From Parabacteroides faecis (lineage in GTDB: Bacteria > Bacteroidota > Bacteroidia > Bacteroidales > Tannerellaceae), in the NCBI RefSeq assembly GCF_014647375.1, contig NZ_BMPB01000012.1, positions 62,001 to 126,000 on the forward strand: 64,000 bases of DNA. The letters are read 5' to 3'. Made by a program: the position numbers and the translations under genes. This document shows, piece by piece, positions 54,535 through 63,397 of the stretch. Each line of letters opens with the position of its first letter. The first letter of the stretch is position 1. The notes under the pieces are model-generated. The model was given only the letters and a program-made list of their open reading frames with translations. It made no database searches and was not told the origin of the DNA.

Positions 54535-56279
54535 TTCAGGAAGACGAAAAAAACTACTACCTGCAGGTAAAATATCATCCATTTGTGACAGAAGTTATTA
54601 GGCGTATTCCAGGACGCCGATATGACGGGAAACTCAATATGTGGGTGATACCTAAAAGTTTCTATCCCCCCGGGAAATATACTCAAAAGGCCTATGTCGA
54701 CATATTCGCTAACTGGGCTGTAAAATATGGCTATGAGAAAAGCGTACAAAAAGGAGCTCAGGCTTCAAGACCGGACGTTCATTATACGCTTCCCCCGATG
54801 CCGGAATTAATTTCACCACATGGGTTAAAGATAGAACCTTTCCCATATCAGAAACAAGGCATTGCCTATGCTTTACAGAAAAAGCGGTGTTTCTTCGGGG
54901 ACCAACCTGGTTTAGGAAAAACATTGCAGGCTATCGGTACATCTTTTATAGCAAAAACATGGCCGGTATTGGTGATCTGTCCCGCCAGTCTAAAGATCAA
55001 CTGGCAAAGGGAATGGAAGAAATTCACTGGCAAAGATGCAATTATCCTTGATGATCGGAATAAAAACAACTGGCACCGGTATTACGAAATGGGATGCTGT
55101 GATGTATTCATTACGAATTATGAATCATTGAAAAAGTTCTTTGTTGAAGATTTTGCTGGCGGTGTAACCCGATCGATTAAGCTAAAGCCGGTAGCTAATT
55201 TGTTTAAGTGCATCATTATTGATGAAAGTCACCGGTGCAAATCTAGTAAGACTCAACAATCAAAGATTTGTTACAAACTATGTCAAGGAAAGGAGTATCG
55301 CTTCTTGCTCACTGGAACACCTTCGATCAATGGTCCGGGTGACCTGATCCAACAATTAAAGATCATGAATCGGTTGGATGATTTCGGAGGGTATAAGAGT
55401 TTTGAAGCAAACTTTATGGGTGGACCACGCCAGGCAAGCAATTTGGAAATGTTAAACTGGCGCCTTTGGAATACCTGTTTCTTCCGGAGAGAGAAAGCTA
55501 AAGTATTGGATCAACTACCTGATAAAATGCGACAGGTTGTGAATGTGGATATCACAAACAGAAAAGAGTATCAGGATGCTGAACATAATCTGATTGGTTA
55601 CCTAGCTGCTTATGAGAATGCAGACGATGAAAAGTTACGACGGGCCGAACGTGGTAAAGTGATGGTACAAATGCAGAAACTCCGACAAATTGCAGCTAGA
55701 GGGAAAATATCGGCAGCCGTTGAGTTCATCCAGGACATAATTGATTCCGGTGAAAAGTTGATTGTTTTTGCCTTTCTTAAAGAGGTTGTACAGGAGATAA
55801 AGAAAGTTTTTCCGAATGCTGTTACCATTGTTGGAGATAACACCAGCCAAGAGAGACAAGATGCCGTCGATAGGTTCCAGAACGATCCGAAGTGCCAGTT
55901 GATTATTTGTAATTATAAATCTGCAGGTGTCGGTCTTACGCTGACTGCCAGTAGTCGAGTTGCATTTGTTGAGTTCCCGTGGACGTTTGCAGATTGTGAG
56001 CAGGCAGAAGATAGAGCACACCGTATCGGTCAAAAAAATAGTGTGAATTGTTATTACTTCCTCGGAAAGAATACTATTGATGAAGACATTTGGAATCTTA
56101 TTCAAACAAAGAAAGACATAGCAAACGATGTAACCGGGACAGATGATCAGGTTCCGGAGAAAACTGTCGATGCAATGATCTTGAAAATGTCTGCTAAATC
56201 AGGAATCAAGAAAAGTGAAACAAGCACGTCACCGTTCAATCGTCGTCCGGAAGGTGCATTATTTAGCAATGCAATATGA
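54528..56279 (+). CDS. SNF2-family DNA helicase/translocase
   Basis: A 583-residue superfamily 2 ATPase. Motif I is GDQPGLGKTLQAIG, motif II IIIDESHRCKS, motif III LLTGTPSING, and motif VI EDRAHRIGQ after VAFVEFPWTF. The N-terminal 90 residues form a HARP-like part (PGRRYDGKLNMWVIPKS), as in SMARCAL1-type annealing helicases. It would remodel DNA during phage replication. It ends in an ATGA overlap with the VRR-NUC gene, a frequent pairing. Confidence 0.88.
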   Translation: MLIQEDEKNYYLQVKYHPFVTEVIRRIPGRRYDGKLNMWVIPKSFYPPGKYTQKAYVDIFANWAVKYGYEKSVQKGAQASRPDVHYTLPPMPELISPHGLKIEPFPYQKQGIAYALQKKRCFFGDQPGLGKTLQAIGTSFIAKTWPVLVICPASLKINWQREWKKFTGKDAIILDDRNKNNWHRYYEMGCCDVFITNYESLKKFFVEDFAGGVTRSIKLKPVANLFKCIIIDESHRCKSSKTQQSKICYKLCQGKEYRFLLTGTPSINGPGDLIQQLKIMNRLDDFGGYKSFEANFMGGPRQASNLEMLNWRLWNTCFFRREKAKVLDQLPDKMRQVVNVDITNRKEYQDAEHNLIGYLAAYENADDEKLRRAERGKVMVQMQKLRQIAARGKISAAVEFIQDIIDSGEKLIVFAFLKEVVQEIKKVFPNAVTIVGDNTSQERQDAVDRFQNDPKCQLIICNYKSAGVGLTLTASSRVAFVEFPWTFADCEQAEDRAHRIGQKNSVNCYYFLGKNTIDEDIWNLIQTKKDIANDVTGTDDQVPEKTVDAMILKMSAKSGIKKSETSTSPFNRRPEGALFSNAI

Positions 56280-56629
56280 AAGGTGAGGCAGGTTTACAAA
56301 CGGCTTGTGTTGAGTGGTTCAAATTGCAGTACCCTAAATTGGCTCCGCTTCTATTCCATGTACCGAATGGTGGTCGACGTAACGCGATAGAGGCAACCAA
56401 TCTAAAAAGGCAAGGGGTAAGAGCTGGTGTTGCCGATCTCATTCTTCTTTTTCCTAAAGGTGGTCACGGTAGCCTTTGTATAGAAATGAAGTATAAGAAA
56501 AATCAACAACAGGATTCACAGAAGGACTGGCAGAGGGTAGCGGAGGCGGCAGGCAATAAGTATGTTGTCTGCCGATCACTGAATGAGTTTATGAAAGAAG
56601 TCAAGAATTATCTAGGTATCGAACGATGA
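56276..56629 (+). CDS. VRR-NUC domain nuclease
   Basis: A 117-residue protein consisting of one VRR-NUC domain. Catalytic residues lie in GVRAGVADLILL and the CIEMKYKKN strand (E-x-K), with the downstream Gln/Trp helix QKDWQRVAEAAG. These nucleases often act with SNF2 helicases on branched DNA. It is overlapped by four bases on both sides. Confidence 0.85.
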   Translation: MKGEAGLQTACVEWFKLQYPKLAPLLFHVPNGGRRNAIEATNLKRQGVRAGVADLILLFPKGGHGSLCIEMKYKKNQQQDSQKDWQRVAEAAGNKYVVCRSLNEFMKEVKNYLGIER

Positions 56630-57342
56630 ATTATATAGAACTGATAAATCGATTTTGGATTGTGCATGAAGAGAATTGTTTCTCTCCTTGTGAAATAGCC
56701 ATTTACTTTTATCTTTTGAAAGTAAATAATATGTGCAATTGGATACAATTTTTCAAGCGCAATAATGCTAAAATCATGGCTGATTTAGGTATTAAAGATC
56801 GGAGAACATTAGAAAATGCCAGAAATAGACTTAAGCAGGCAGGTCTAATAGATTATCAGAAAAAAAATACAAATCCTAATGTTACTTATTCAATCACTTC
56901 GACATTAAATGCACAAGTAGATGTCGAAGTTGGTGTACAAGTGAGTGTACAAGATTTGCACAAGTCAGTGCCTAGTAAAGATAAACATAAACAAAAAGAT
57001 AATATACTCCCTATAATCCCCCATGAAAACAATTTGCCTTTTCCGGAAGAAAAGTCGAAAAAGAAATCCAGTAGGGCAAAGAAAGAATTTATTCCTCCAG
57101 TACTGGATGATGTATTAAGATTCTTTTCCGGCAGCTTATTGCCGGATTGGGAGAACCAAGGACGGTTATTTTTCTCTCACTACAATTCCCAGGGCTGGCG
57201 TAAAGGGACCGGTGTACAGGTTACTGACTGGGATAGTTTAGCAAACAAATGGATTTTAGACGAAAAAATAAAACGAAATGAAAGGAGTACTGGAAGTAAG
57301 ACAAACAATCCAGCGTCCGGTAACGGATATGCCGGAAAATAA
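56626..57342 (+). CDS. Phage replication initiator-like protein
   Basis: A 238-residue protein. The N-terminal winged helix (SPCEIAIYFYLLKVNNMCNW, RRTLENARNRLKQAGLIDYQ) resembles phage replisome organisers or DnaD-type proteins. A charged linker and a C-terminal part (FFSHYNSQGWRKGTGVQVTDWDSLANKWI) follow. With the next ATPase it would load a helicase at the phage origin. It overlaps that gene. Confidence 0.75.
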   Translation: MNYIELINRFWIVHEENCFSPCEIAIYFYLLKVNNMCNWIQFFKRNNAKIMADLGIKDRRTLENARNRLKQAGLIDYQKKNTNPNVTYSITSTLNAQVDVEVGVQVSVQDLHKSVPSKDKHKQKDNILPIIPHENNLPFPEEKSKKKSSRAKKEFIPPVLDDVLRFFSGSLLPDWENQGRLFFSHYNSQGWRKGTGVQVTDWDSLANKWILDEKIKRNERSTGSKTNNPASGNGYAGK

Positions 57343-57925
57343 GATTGATCTAATAGCCTACAAAAGATTATTTCTCCGGGTTGCAGATCACTATTCCAAA
57401 GGCACATTTGTAATCGACGAGCGAAACAAAGCGATAGTGTATTCCCTGTTTCTGTATTTCCTGAAACAACCGGGATCGCTCGATATCCGAAAAGGTTTAT
57501 GGTTAGCCGGTCCGGTCGGTACCGGGAAATCTACGCTGATGTATATTTTCAGCAGGTTTATGCAAACTTTACAAAGGGGGTTCCGGGTGTATGTGTGTAG
57601 CCGGATTACGACAGAATATGCAATGCACGGAGATTTGAGCCGGTATTTGGATAATGCCGGATGGTCTTCATTGGGGCCGGTTGATATGTGTTTCGACGAG
57701 TTCGGCCGTGAACCGATCCCGGCAAAATATTTCGGGAATGAGTTGAATGTGATGCAGCATATATTTCACATTCGGTACAGCTATTGGCAACAGTACGGAT
57801 TGAGAACTTATGTCACAACAAACCTTTATCCGAATGATGTAGAACGTAAATACGGTGATTATATCCGTGATCGACGTGGTGAAATGTTCAACCTGATTGA
57901 GTTGAACGGAGAAAGTAGAAGATAA
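57278..57925 (+). CDS. DnaC-like helicase loader ATPase
   Basis: A 215-residue AAA+ protein. Walker A is GPVGTGKST (about 79-87), Walker B is DMCFDEFG, and YVTTNLYPNDVERKYGDYIRDRRGEMFNLIEL carries sensor and arginine residues as in DnaC/DnaI loaders. The start at 57278 overlaps the previous gene by 65 bases; the ATG at 57329 would overlap by 14 and is an alternative. Confidence 0.85.
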   Translation: MKGVLEVRQTIQRPVTDMPENKIDLIAYKRLFLRVADHYSKGTFVIDERNKAIVYSLFLYFLKQPGSLDIRKGLWLAGPVGTGKSTLMYIFSRFMQTLQRGFRVYVCSRITTEYAMHGDLSRYLDNAGWSSLGPVDMCFDEFGREPIPAKYFGNELNVMQHIFHIRYSYWQQYGLRTYVTTNLYPNDVERKYGDYIRDRRGEMFNLIELNGESRR

Positions 57926-57947
57926 CTAAACTAAAAAATAATATCCT

Positions 57948-58346
57948 ATGAGAACAAAAAGCTTTAATGAAGTAATCGCTGATTATTTGAAACAGCGGGC
58001 AGCAGAGGACACACTATTCGCTCCGAAGTTTACTAATCCCAAGAAGAGCATTGATGAATGTTGCCGGTATATTTTAGGTGAAGCGCGGAAGCGCGGTAAT
58101 GAGGTGGTAATGACTGATAATGAAGTGTTCGGCTTAGCTATACACTATTACGAAGAGGAAAATATCAAAGTGAATGCTAGAATAGGTAATTCAGTTAAAA
58201 GCCGGGTTGTAAGTAGCAAACAGGTTCCTGAGGCCCAAACAACTAAACAGTTGTCAATACAATATGAACGACCTGTTTTTTCCACTGTTAAGCGGGGGAG
58301 AGGCAAGAGAGAGGAAAGTAAATTACAATTATCTTTATTTGATTAA
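57948..58346 (+). CDS. PcfK-like protein with clamp-binding tail
   Basis: A 132-residue protein of the PcfK family (SFNEVIADYLKQRA, SIDECCRYILGEARKRG). The last residues LQLSLFD match the QLSLF-type beta sliding-clamp binding motif, so the protein may dock on the replisome. The basic linker (KRGRGKREE) precedes that tail. PcfK and the next gene PcfJ form a usual pair on mobile elements, with unknown roles. Confidence 0.8.
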   Translation: MRTKSFNEVIADYLKQRAAEDTLFAPKFTNPKKSIDECCRYILGEARKRGNEVVMTDNEVFGLAIHYYEEENIKVNARIGNSVKSRVVSSKQVPEAQTTKQLSIQYERPVFSTVKRGRGKREESKLQLSLFD

Positions 58347-58349
58347 GCC

Positions 58350-59675
58350 ATGAAGCCAAAAACAAAATTACAAAAGTTGGTAGTTAAACTGAGCGCGCAG
58401 TTACCGAAATTTACAGAGAAACATCGTCAATGGGCTATTGAAAATGTCGTTGATCGTATTGGCCTTCGATTGAAAAAAGGCATTATTACTTGTACACATT
58501 GCAGTCACGTTTTTTCTGATGCAATGAAATTTGAAGATGGTGAAATTGATGTCTGTCCTAATTGTGGAAGTAAATTGAAGATCGAAACAACTACGAGGAA
58601 AAATGATTTTCAAGCAGAGTATTTCTGTATCATAACAACATGCCAGGGATTTCAAGTATTCCGTTATTTTATGATTAAGAAAGAATTCAAATTTGGCTGT
58701 GAGGCACAATATAAAATTGCGGAAGTTGTTCAGCGCTGGCTCCTGCCTGATGGTAGATTTGAAACATTTGCAAAACTAACTAATACGCATCAATATTATA
58801 TTGATGCGTGGTGTTTTGATAGTGATATGGAATTGAGAGGTAGAGATAAACATGCCTACAATGTTGGATGCGAAGCATGTTATCCAGTTCGAAAATATCT
58901 TTCTGTTTGGAGAAAATACGGATTCAAAGGAAAAATGTACGGTTCCTATCCTTTTAACTTCTTTCATCTGATCAGTACAAACAACCAAGCAGAAACTTTA
59001 CTTAAAGCCTGTCAGTTTGATTTACTCCGTAGAATGTGTGCAGGGTATGATGATGAAATAAAAAGATACTGGCCATCGATCAAGATATGTATGCGTAACC
59101 ATTATTCGGTGAAAGATGCAAAGATGTGGTTTGATTATTTGATGTTACTCAGCTACTACAAAAAGGATCTACGCAATGCTCACTATGTCTGTCCTGTTAA
59201 TTTAAGAAATGCTCATGATGAGTATATGAATAAGCGGAATCGTGAATTGGTTAAAGAACGTGCTGCCTTTGACCGTGAAAGAGCTATTTATGCAGAACAA
59301 CGACGGAAACGACTTTTTGAAAAGATGAAGGAAGACAATCTCAAATATCAAGAACAGAAAGGTAAATTCTTTGATGTTCAATTCAATGATGGGGTTGTGA
59401 TGGTACGTGTTCTACATAGTGTTGAAGAGTTTAAGGAAGAAGGGGATGCTCTGAATCACTGTGTATTTACAAATGAGTATTATAAAAAGACTAATTCCCT
59501 TGTCCTTTCCGCTCGGATTGGAGATAAACACATTGAGACTATCGAAATAAATCTAACTACTATGAAGATTAATCAATGTTATGGGCGTGGAAATAATAAT
59601 ACAAAGTATCATAATCAGATACTTGAACTTGTGAAAAAGAATATGAACCAAATCCGTCGAAGGCTGACGGCATAA
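58350..59675 (+). CDS. PcfJ-like protein
   Basis: A 441-residue protein. A zinc ribbon near the N-terminus (CTHC and CPNC, Cys48/51/69/72) is followed by the long PcfJ body. The C-terminal region has VLHSVEEFKEEGDALNHCVF and the ending TIEINLTTMKINQCYGRGN, both family hallmarks. It is directly behind pcfK. Its function is unknown; it appears in phages and conjugative plasmids. Confidence 0.85.
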   Translation: MKPKTKLQKLVVKLSAQLPKFTEKHRQWAIENVVDRIGLRLKKGIITCTHCSHVFSDAMKFEDGEIDVCPNCGSKLKIETTTRKNDFQAEYFCIITTCQGFQVFRYFMIKKEFKFGCEAQYKIAEVVQRWLLPDGRFETFAKLTNTHQYYIDAWCFDSDMELRGRDKHAYNVGCEACYPVRKYLSVWRKYGFKGKMYGSYPFNFFHLISTNNQAETLLKACQFDLLRRMCAGYDDEIKRYWPSIKICMRNHYSVKDAKMWFDYLMLLSYYKKDLRNAHYVCPVNLRNAHDEYMNKRNRELVKERAAFDRERAIYAEQRRKRLFEKMKEDNLKYQEQKGKFFDVQFNDGVVMVRVLHSVEEFKEEGDALNHCVFTNEYYKKTNSLVLSARIGDKHIETIEINLTTMKINQCYGRGNNNTKYHNQILELVKKNMNQIRRRLTA

Positions 59676-59733
59676 ATTAAAAATTTATGAAGATTATAAA
59701 TATTTAACAATTATATCCTCCTTAGTAGATTAG

Positions 59734-59841
59734 AGGTGTCTGATTGAAGATCCTGTTAATGATGGAGATGTATTTGGTAAGTTCATGCAAACTTTACAAA
59801 GATGGGAATGTAGTATAATGATGGAAAGATAAAATTAATAC
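59734..59841 (+). pseudogene. Gene remnant related to the DnaC-like ATPase
   Basis: An open frame without a start codon ends at a TAA near 59829-59831. It contains KFMQTLQRW, and 17 identical bases (59785-59801) match 57560-57576 in the ATPase gene in the same reading frame (RFMQTLQRG). It may be the trace of a second ATPase copy or of a recombination event. Short, so uncertain. Confidence 0.35.
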
Positions 59842-59891
59842 AAAATGCTTTGTTATAATGCCTTTTTTGAAATAGAAACTTGATTTTTGAT

Positions 59892-59899
59892 TATATTTG
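59892..59899 (+). promoter_or_regulatory. Candidate promoter -7 element of the restriction cassette
   Basis: TATATTTG, 12 bases before the ATG at 59912. It overlaps a TTG that would otherwise extend the frame, so the later ATG is preferred. Confidence 0.45.
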
Positions 59900-59911
59900 C
59901 TGAAAAATGTT

Positions 59912-61078
59912 ATGCAGATACATCTTATAAGTCAAGGGTATGGCTCTGAATCAGAGCATACATTAGGTTCTTTGCTGGTTGAATTAATTTCAGAAAAAGC
60001 ATACGGAGCATTTACTGCGATTTCGGCTTTTGCAAGTGAGGGTGGAGTAAATGGAATCGCAAAGCATTTGTCCAAGGCAAAAGATCATTTGAAAAAAATT
60101 ACTATCATAGTAGGCGTTGATCAGAAAGGAACATCAGAAGAAGCATTGAAAGCCTTGTTAAAAATAGGAGTAAAGGTTTTTATCTATTATCAAAAAGGTA
60201 ATGCAATTTTTCATCCTAAAATATATTTGTTTGAGGGAAGTAATAAATCAGAACTAATCTTGGGATCATCAAATCTTACAGTTCAAGGATTGTTTTCGAA
60301 TGTTGAAGCTTCTTTATGGATTACTTTAGATGTCAATGATGAAGATGACATAGCTGTAATAAATCAGCTCAAAAGTAATTTTTCAACATTGTTTGATCAA
60401 ACAGATGTTAATTTACAACCACTAACACAGGAGTTAATAGAAATGCTTGTTAAAGCAGGAATTGTGCCTGCAGAAAAGGATAGAAAACAAGTTCAGGATA
60501 AATGTGATGAGTCCCAAAATACAGAAATGGATCAGGTTATTACTAAATTTTTTCCTAAAAAGGTAATAAGTAAAATTCCTTCTGAATTTAAGGTTATCTC
60601 AAAAAGTGTGAAAGTAGATGTTGTTGAAAAGTTTGTAGAGCATAAAGAATTTTTGGAAGAGGTTTTTATATGGAAAGTTAAGTCGTTGAAAATACGTGAT
60701 CTAAATATACCTAAGGGTGAAAAAACTAATGCAACGGGATCGATGCTTTTTAAAAAAGGTGAATTAGATATAGATCCGAGATCATATTTTAGAGATGTTG
60801 TATTTGCGAATTTAAAATGGAAGCCTGACTCCGAAAAGCCTCATTATGAAAGAGCTTATGCTGATTTTAAAATTGTAATTGATGGAACTAGCTATGGGGT
60901 TTATAACTTAAAAATCTCTCATAAAACAGATACTACATCAAAATCTTATTTTCAGCATAATTCAATGACCTCTTTGAGTTGGGGACCTGCTAAAAAGATT
61001 ATAGCTAAGGATGAACTCATAGGGAAATCTTTGTCCCTTTATAAAAAGGGTAGTATTTTTGTTATAAGAATTGAGTAA
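59912..61078 (+). CDS. Phospholipase-D-fold restriction endonuclease-like protein
   Basis: A 388-residue protein. The N-terminal 160 residues are a PLD-type nuclease domain with a single HxK site (FHPKIYLFEG, His101/Lys103), GSSNLT with Asn121, and a Glu at 132. The spacing 101/103/121/132 equals that of BfiI (105/107/125/136, from memory). The C-terminal half (about 225-388) may be a B3-like DNA-binding domain as in BfiI/NgoFVII. It is followed after 17 bases by an adenine methyltransferase, so a restriction role is likely. Base composition is AT-rich compared with its neighbours. Confidence 0.72.
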   Translation: MQIHLISQGYGSESEHTLGSLLVELISEKAYGAFTAISAFASEGGVNGIAKHLSKAKDHLKKITIIVGVDQKGTSEEALKALLKIGVKVFIYYQKGNAIFHPKIYLFEGSNKSELILGSSNLTVQGLFSNVEASLWITLDVNDEDDIAVINQLKSNFSTLFDQTDVNLQPLTQELIEMLVKAGIVPAEKDRKQVQDKCDESQNTEMDQVITKFFPKKVISKIPSEFKVISKSVKVDVVEKFVEHKEFLEEVFIWKVKSLKIRDLNIPKGEKTNATGSMLFKKGELDIDPRSYFRDVVFANLKWKPDSEKPHYERAYADFKIVIDGTSYGVYNLKISHKTDTTSKSYFQHNSMTSLSWGPAKKIIAKDELIGKSLSLYKKGSIFVIRIE

Positions 61079-61095
61079 ACACTAATTAAAACTAT

Positions 61096-62700
61096 ATGAA
61101 GCTAATAACAGAAGCTAGTGTAGAAAAGCTTAGAGGAGGTTTTTATACTCCTGAGGAAATAGCGCGATTTATATTACGGTGGGGTATAAATGGAAGCACC
61201 AACTATGATATTTTAGAACCAAGTTGTGGAGATGGTGTCTTTTTAAGGCAATTAAAAACGTTAAAAGCAGAATATCAGTCGATTACAGGCGTGGAGTTTG
61301 ATGAGGTTGAGTCTGCGAAGGCAAATAAAATAGAGTTAAGGAACAAAACTGTAATTAATACTGATTTTCATGAGTATTGTAATACAACTAAGCAACGATT
61401 TAATTTAATTGTAGGGAATCCTCCATATATTCGATATCAATTTTTTGATCGTGATCAACAACAACAAGCTTCAATTATTTTTGATAAAGCGGGACTGAAA
61501 TATTCCAAATTGACAAATGCATGGGTTTCTTTTGTTGTTGGTTCTTCTTTATTATTAAAGGAGGAAGGGGGTAAGATTGGTTTTGTTTTACCTGCGGAGA
61601 TATTGCAAGTTTCATATGCACAGCAGCTTAGGGCTTTTATTGCGAAGTTTTACAATAAAATAAATATAATATCTTTTGAAAAGTTAGTTTTTCCAAATAT
61701 TCAACAGGAAGTTGTTTTGTTATTGTGTGAAAAAAATAATTCCCAAGAACATAATATTGAGCATATTGAATTAACAGATGCAAATGATTTGCAAATGTTA
61801 GATACTGCAAGATTGAAATCCCCTAAAAAGAAAATAGATTTTAAATCTAATAAGTGGACATTTTACTTTTTAGAGCAAGATGAGATTGACTTTTTAGAAA
61901 CTATTGCTAATAGAAAGAAGGTTCCCCAAATTGGTGACTATTCGAAAGTTGAAGTTGGCATAACTACTGGTGCGAATGATTATTTTACTGTGCCTTATGA
62001 TGTTGTACAAAAATATGATTTGTATGAGTATGCTAAACCTATGGTAGGAAGAAGTGTTCAAGTTAATAGTCTTATTTTTAATAAACAAGATTGGGAAGAA
62101 AATAAAAAATTGAACTCGAAAGCTCATCTCCTTGTTTTTTCTCAAGGTTCAAAGTTAAATGAAGGTGCTTTGAGGTATATTACATATGGTGAAGATATGG
62201 AGATTAATAAAGGATATAAAACTAGCATAAGAGACGAGTGGTATGTTATTCCTTCTATTAAAGTTTCTGATGCACTTTTTATAAGAAGGAATAATTTATA
62301 TCCCCGCTTAATTATAAATGAAGCAAATGCTTATACTACAGATACTATGCATCGAGTTTATTTGTTGCCAGAGACTAATATAAAGTCTTTTGTTTCAAGT
62401 TACTATAACTCATTGTCTTTTGCATTTGCCGAGGTGTGTGGTAGAAGTCACGGTGGTGGTGTTTTGGAGCTTATGCCTAATGAGACCGAAAAGATATTAT
62501 TGCCATATCATGAAAATAATGAAAAGCTTTTGTGGAATATTGATAAGATGATACGTGAAAAAGTTGATATAGATGATATTTTGGCTATTACAAATAAGAT
62601 TATATTACAAAAAAATTATGGTTTAAGTCAAGAAGAAATATCTATTGCACATAATATTTGGAAAAAGTTATCGAATAGGAGATTGAATAGAAAGAGATAA
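61096..62700 (+). CDS. N6-adenine DNA methyltransferase (Eco57I/TaqI-type)
   Basis: A 534-residue gamma-class methyltransferase. Motif X-like GGFYTPEEIARFIL is at 14-27, the AdoMet motif LEPSCGDGVFL at 40-50, and the catalytic NPPY at 108-111. A long C-terminal target-recognition part has IGDYSKVEVGITTGANDYF and YPRLIINEANAYTTDTMHRVY. It modifies adenine and would protect the DNA from the PLD nuclease next to it. AT-rich like its partner; both look like an insertion in the prophage. It ends at a terminator. Confidence 0.9.
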   Translation: MKLITEASVEKLRGGFYTPEEIARFILRWGINGSTNYDILEPSCGDGVFLRQLKTLKAEYQSITGVEFDEVESAKANKIELRNKTVINTDFHEYCNTTKQRFNLIVGNPPYIRYQFFDRDQQQQASIIFDKAGLKYSKLTNAWVSFVVGSSLLLKEEGGKIGFVLPAEILQVSYAQQLRAFIAKFYNKINIISFEKLVFPNIQQEVVLLLCEKNNSQEHNIEHIELTDANDLQMLDTARLKSPKKKIDFKSNKWTFYFLEQDEIDFLETIANRKKVPQIGDYSKVEVGITTGANDYFTVPYDVVQKYDLYEYAKPMVGRSVQVNSLIFNKQDWEENKKLNSKAHLLVFSQGSKLNEGALRYITYGEDMEINKGYKTSIRDEWYVIPSIKVSDALFIRRNNLYPRLIINEANAYTTDTMHRVYLLPETNIKSFVSSYYNSLSFAFAEVCGRSHGGGVLELMPNETEKILLPYHENNEKLLWNIDKMIREKVDIDDILAITNKIILQKNYGLSQEEISIAHNIWKKLSNRRLNRKR

Positions 62701-62720
62701 TAAATTTTATTGATAAATGG

Positions 62721-62750
62721 AAGCCAGTAATAAATACTGGCTTTTATTAT
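62721..62750 (+). terminator. Terminator after the methyltransferase
   Basis: AAGCCAGTA (62721-62729) pairs with TACTGGCTT (62735-62743), with a five-base loop and a T-rich tail. Confidence 0.75.
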
Positions 62751-62781
62751 ATATGTAAATATATCATATTGTGTATATGAT

Positions 62782-62812
62782 ATTCTGTATGATATTTTTT
62801 TTGTTATATTTG
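62782..62812 (+). promoter_or_regulatory. Candidate promoter with repressor half-site
   Basis: ATTCTGTA (62782-62789), the same half-site as at the repressor and early promoters, then a -7 box TATATTTG (62805-62812), 22 bases before the ParB-like ATG. Confidence 0.4.
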
Positions 62813-62833
62813 TCTTTATATAAATCTGTATGT

Positions 62834-63397
62834 ATGAGTAATATAAAGACTGATCCCAACAACTATCGTATCCATGACGACAAGAACAAACGTCTGATCC
62901 GGAAAAGCCTTGAAGAATGTGGTGCCGGTCGTTCTATCCTTTTTGACAATGATGATTGTATCATTGCCGGCAATGGCGTATATGAACAGGCCCAGGAGTT
63001 AGGTTTAAAGGTTCGTGTCATTGAAAGTGATGGTACAGAACTTATTGCGATCAAACGTAATGACTTATCGACGGAAGATGCCCGGCGTAAGGCATTAGCT
63101 CTAGCGGATAACCATACATCTGATACATCATTCTTTGATTTTGATGCTATCGTAAAAGATTTTGGTGTTGATGAACTGGACGCATGGGAATTAGAGATAA
63201 ACGAGGCTAAGGATTATTCCGATAAAAACAGAGAAATTGATGTAGAAGAATGGGAAGATGCGCATGAACTGATATTGAAGTTTGATGCTGAAACTTATTT
63301 ACGAGTTAAAGAGTCGTTAATGACTATTGACTCTGATCCGAGTAAGGCTGTATGTAAATTACTTTTTGAAAATGTCAATGATGAAACTACAATTTGA
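62834..63397 (+). CDS. ParB-like nuclease-domain protein
   Basis: A 187-residue protein from the ATG at 62834 (MSNIKTDPNNYRIHDDKN); the open frame upstream is hydrophobic promoter DNA and not used. The N-terminal 80 residues match the ParB/Srx pattern (LIRKSLEECGAGRSIL, IIAGNGVYEQAQELG), and RRKALALADNHTSDTS follows. Such proteins precede DNA methyltransferases in many phages. Its end overlaps the cytosine methyltransferase start by 17 bases. Confidence 0.8.
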   Translation: MSNIKTDPNNYRIHDDKNKRLIRKSLEECGAGRSILFDNDDCIIAGNGVYEQAQELGLKVRVIESDGTELIAIKRNDLSTEDARRKALALADNHTSDTSFFDFDAIVKDFGVDELDAWELEINEAKDYSDKNREIDVEEWEDAHELILKFDAETYLRVKESLMTIDSDPSKAVCKLLFENVNDETTI

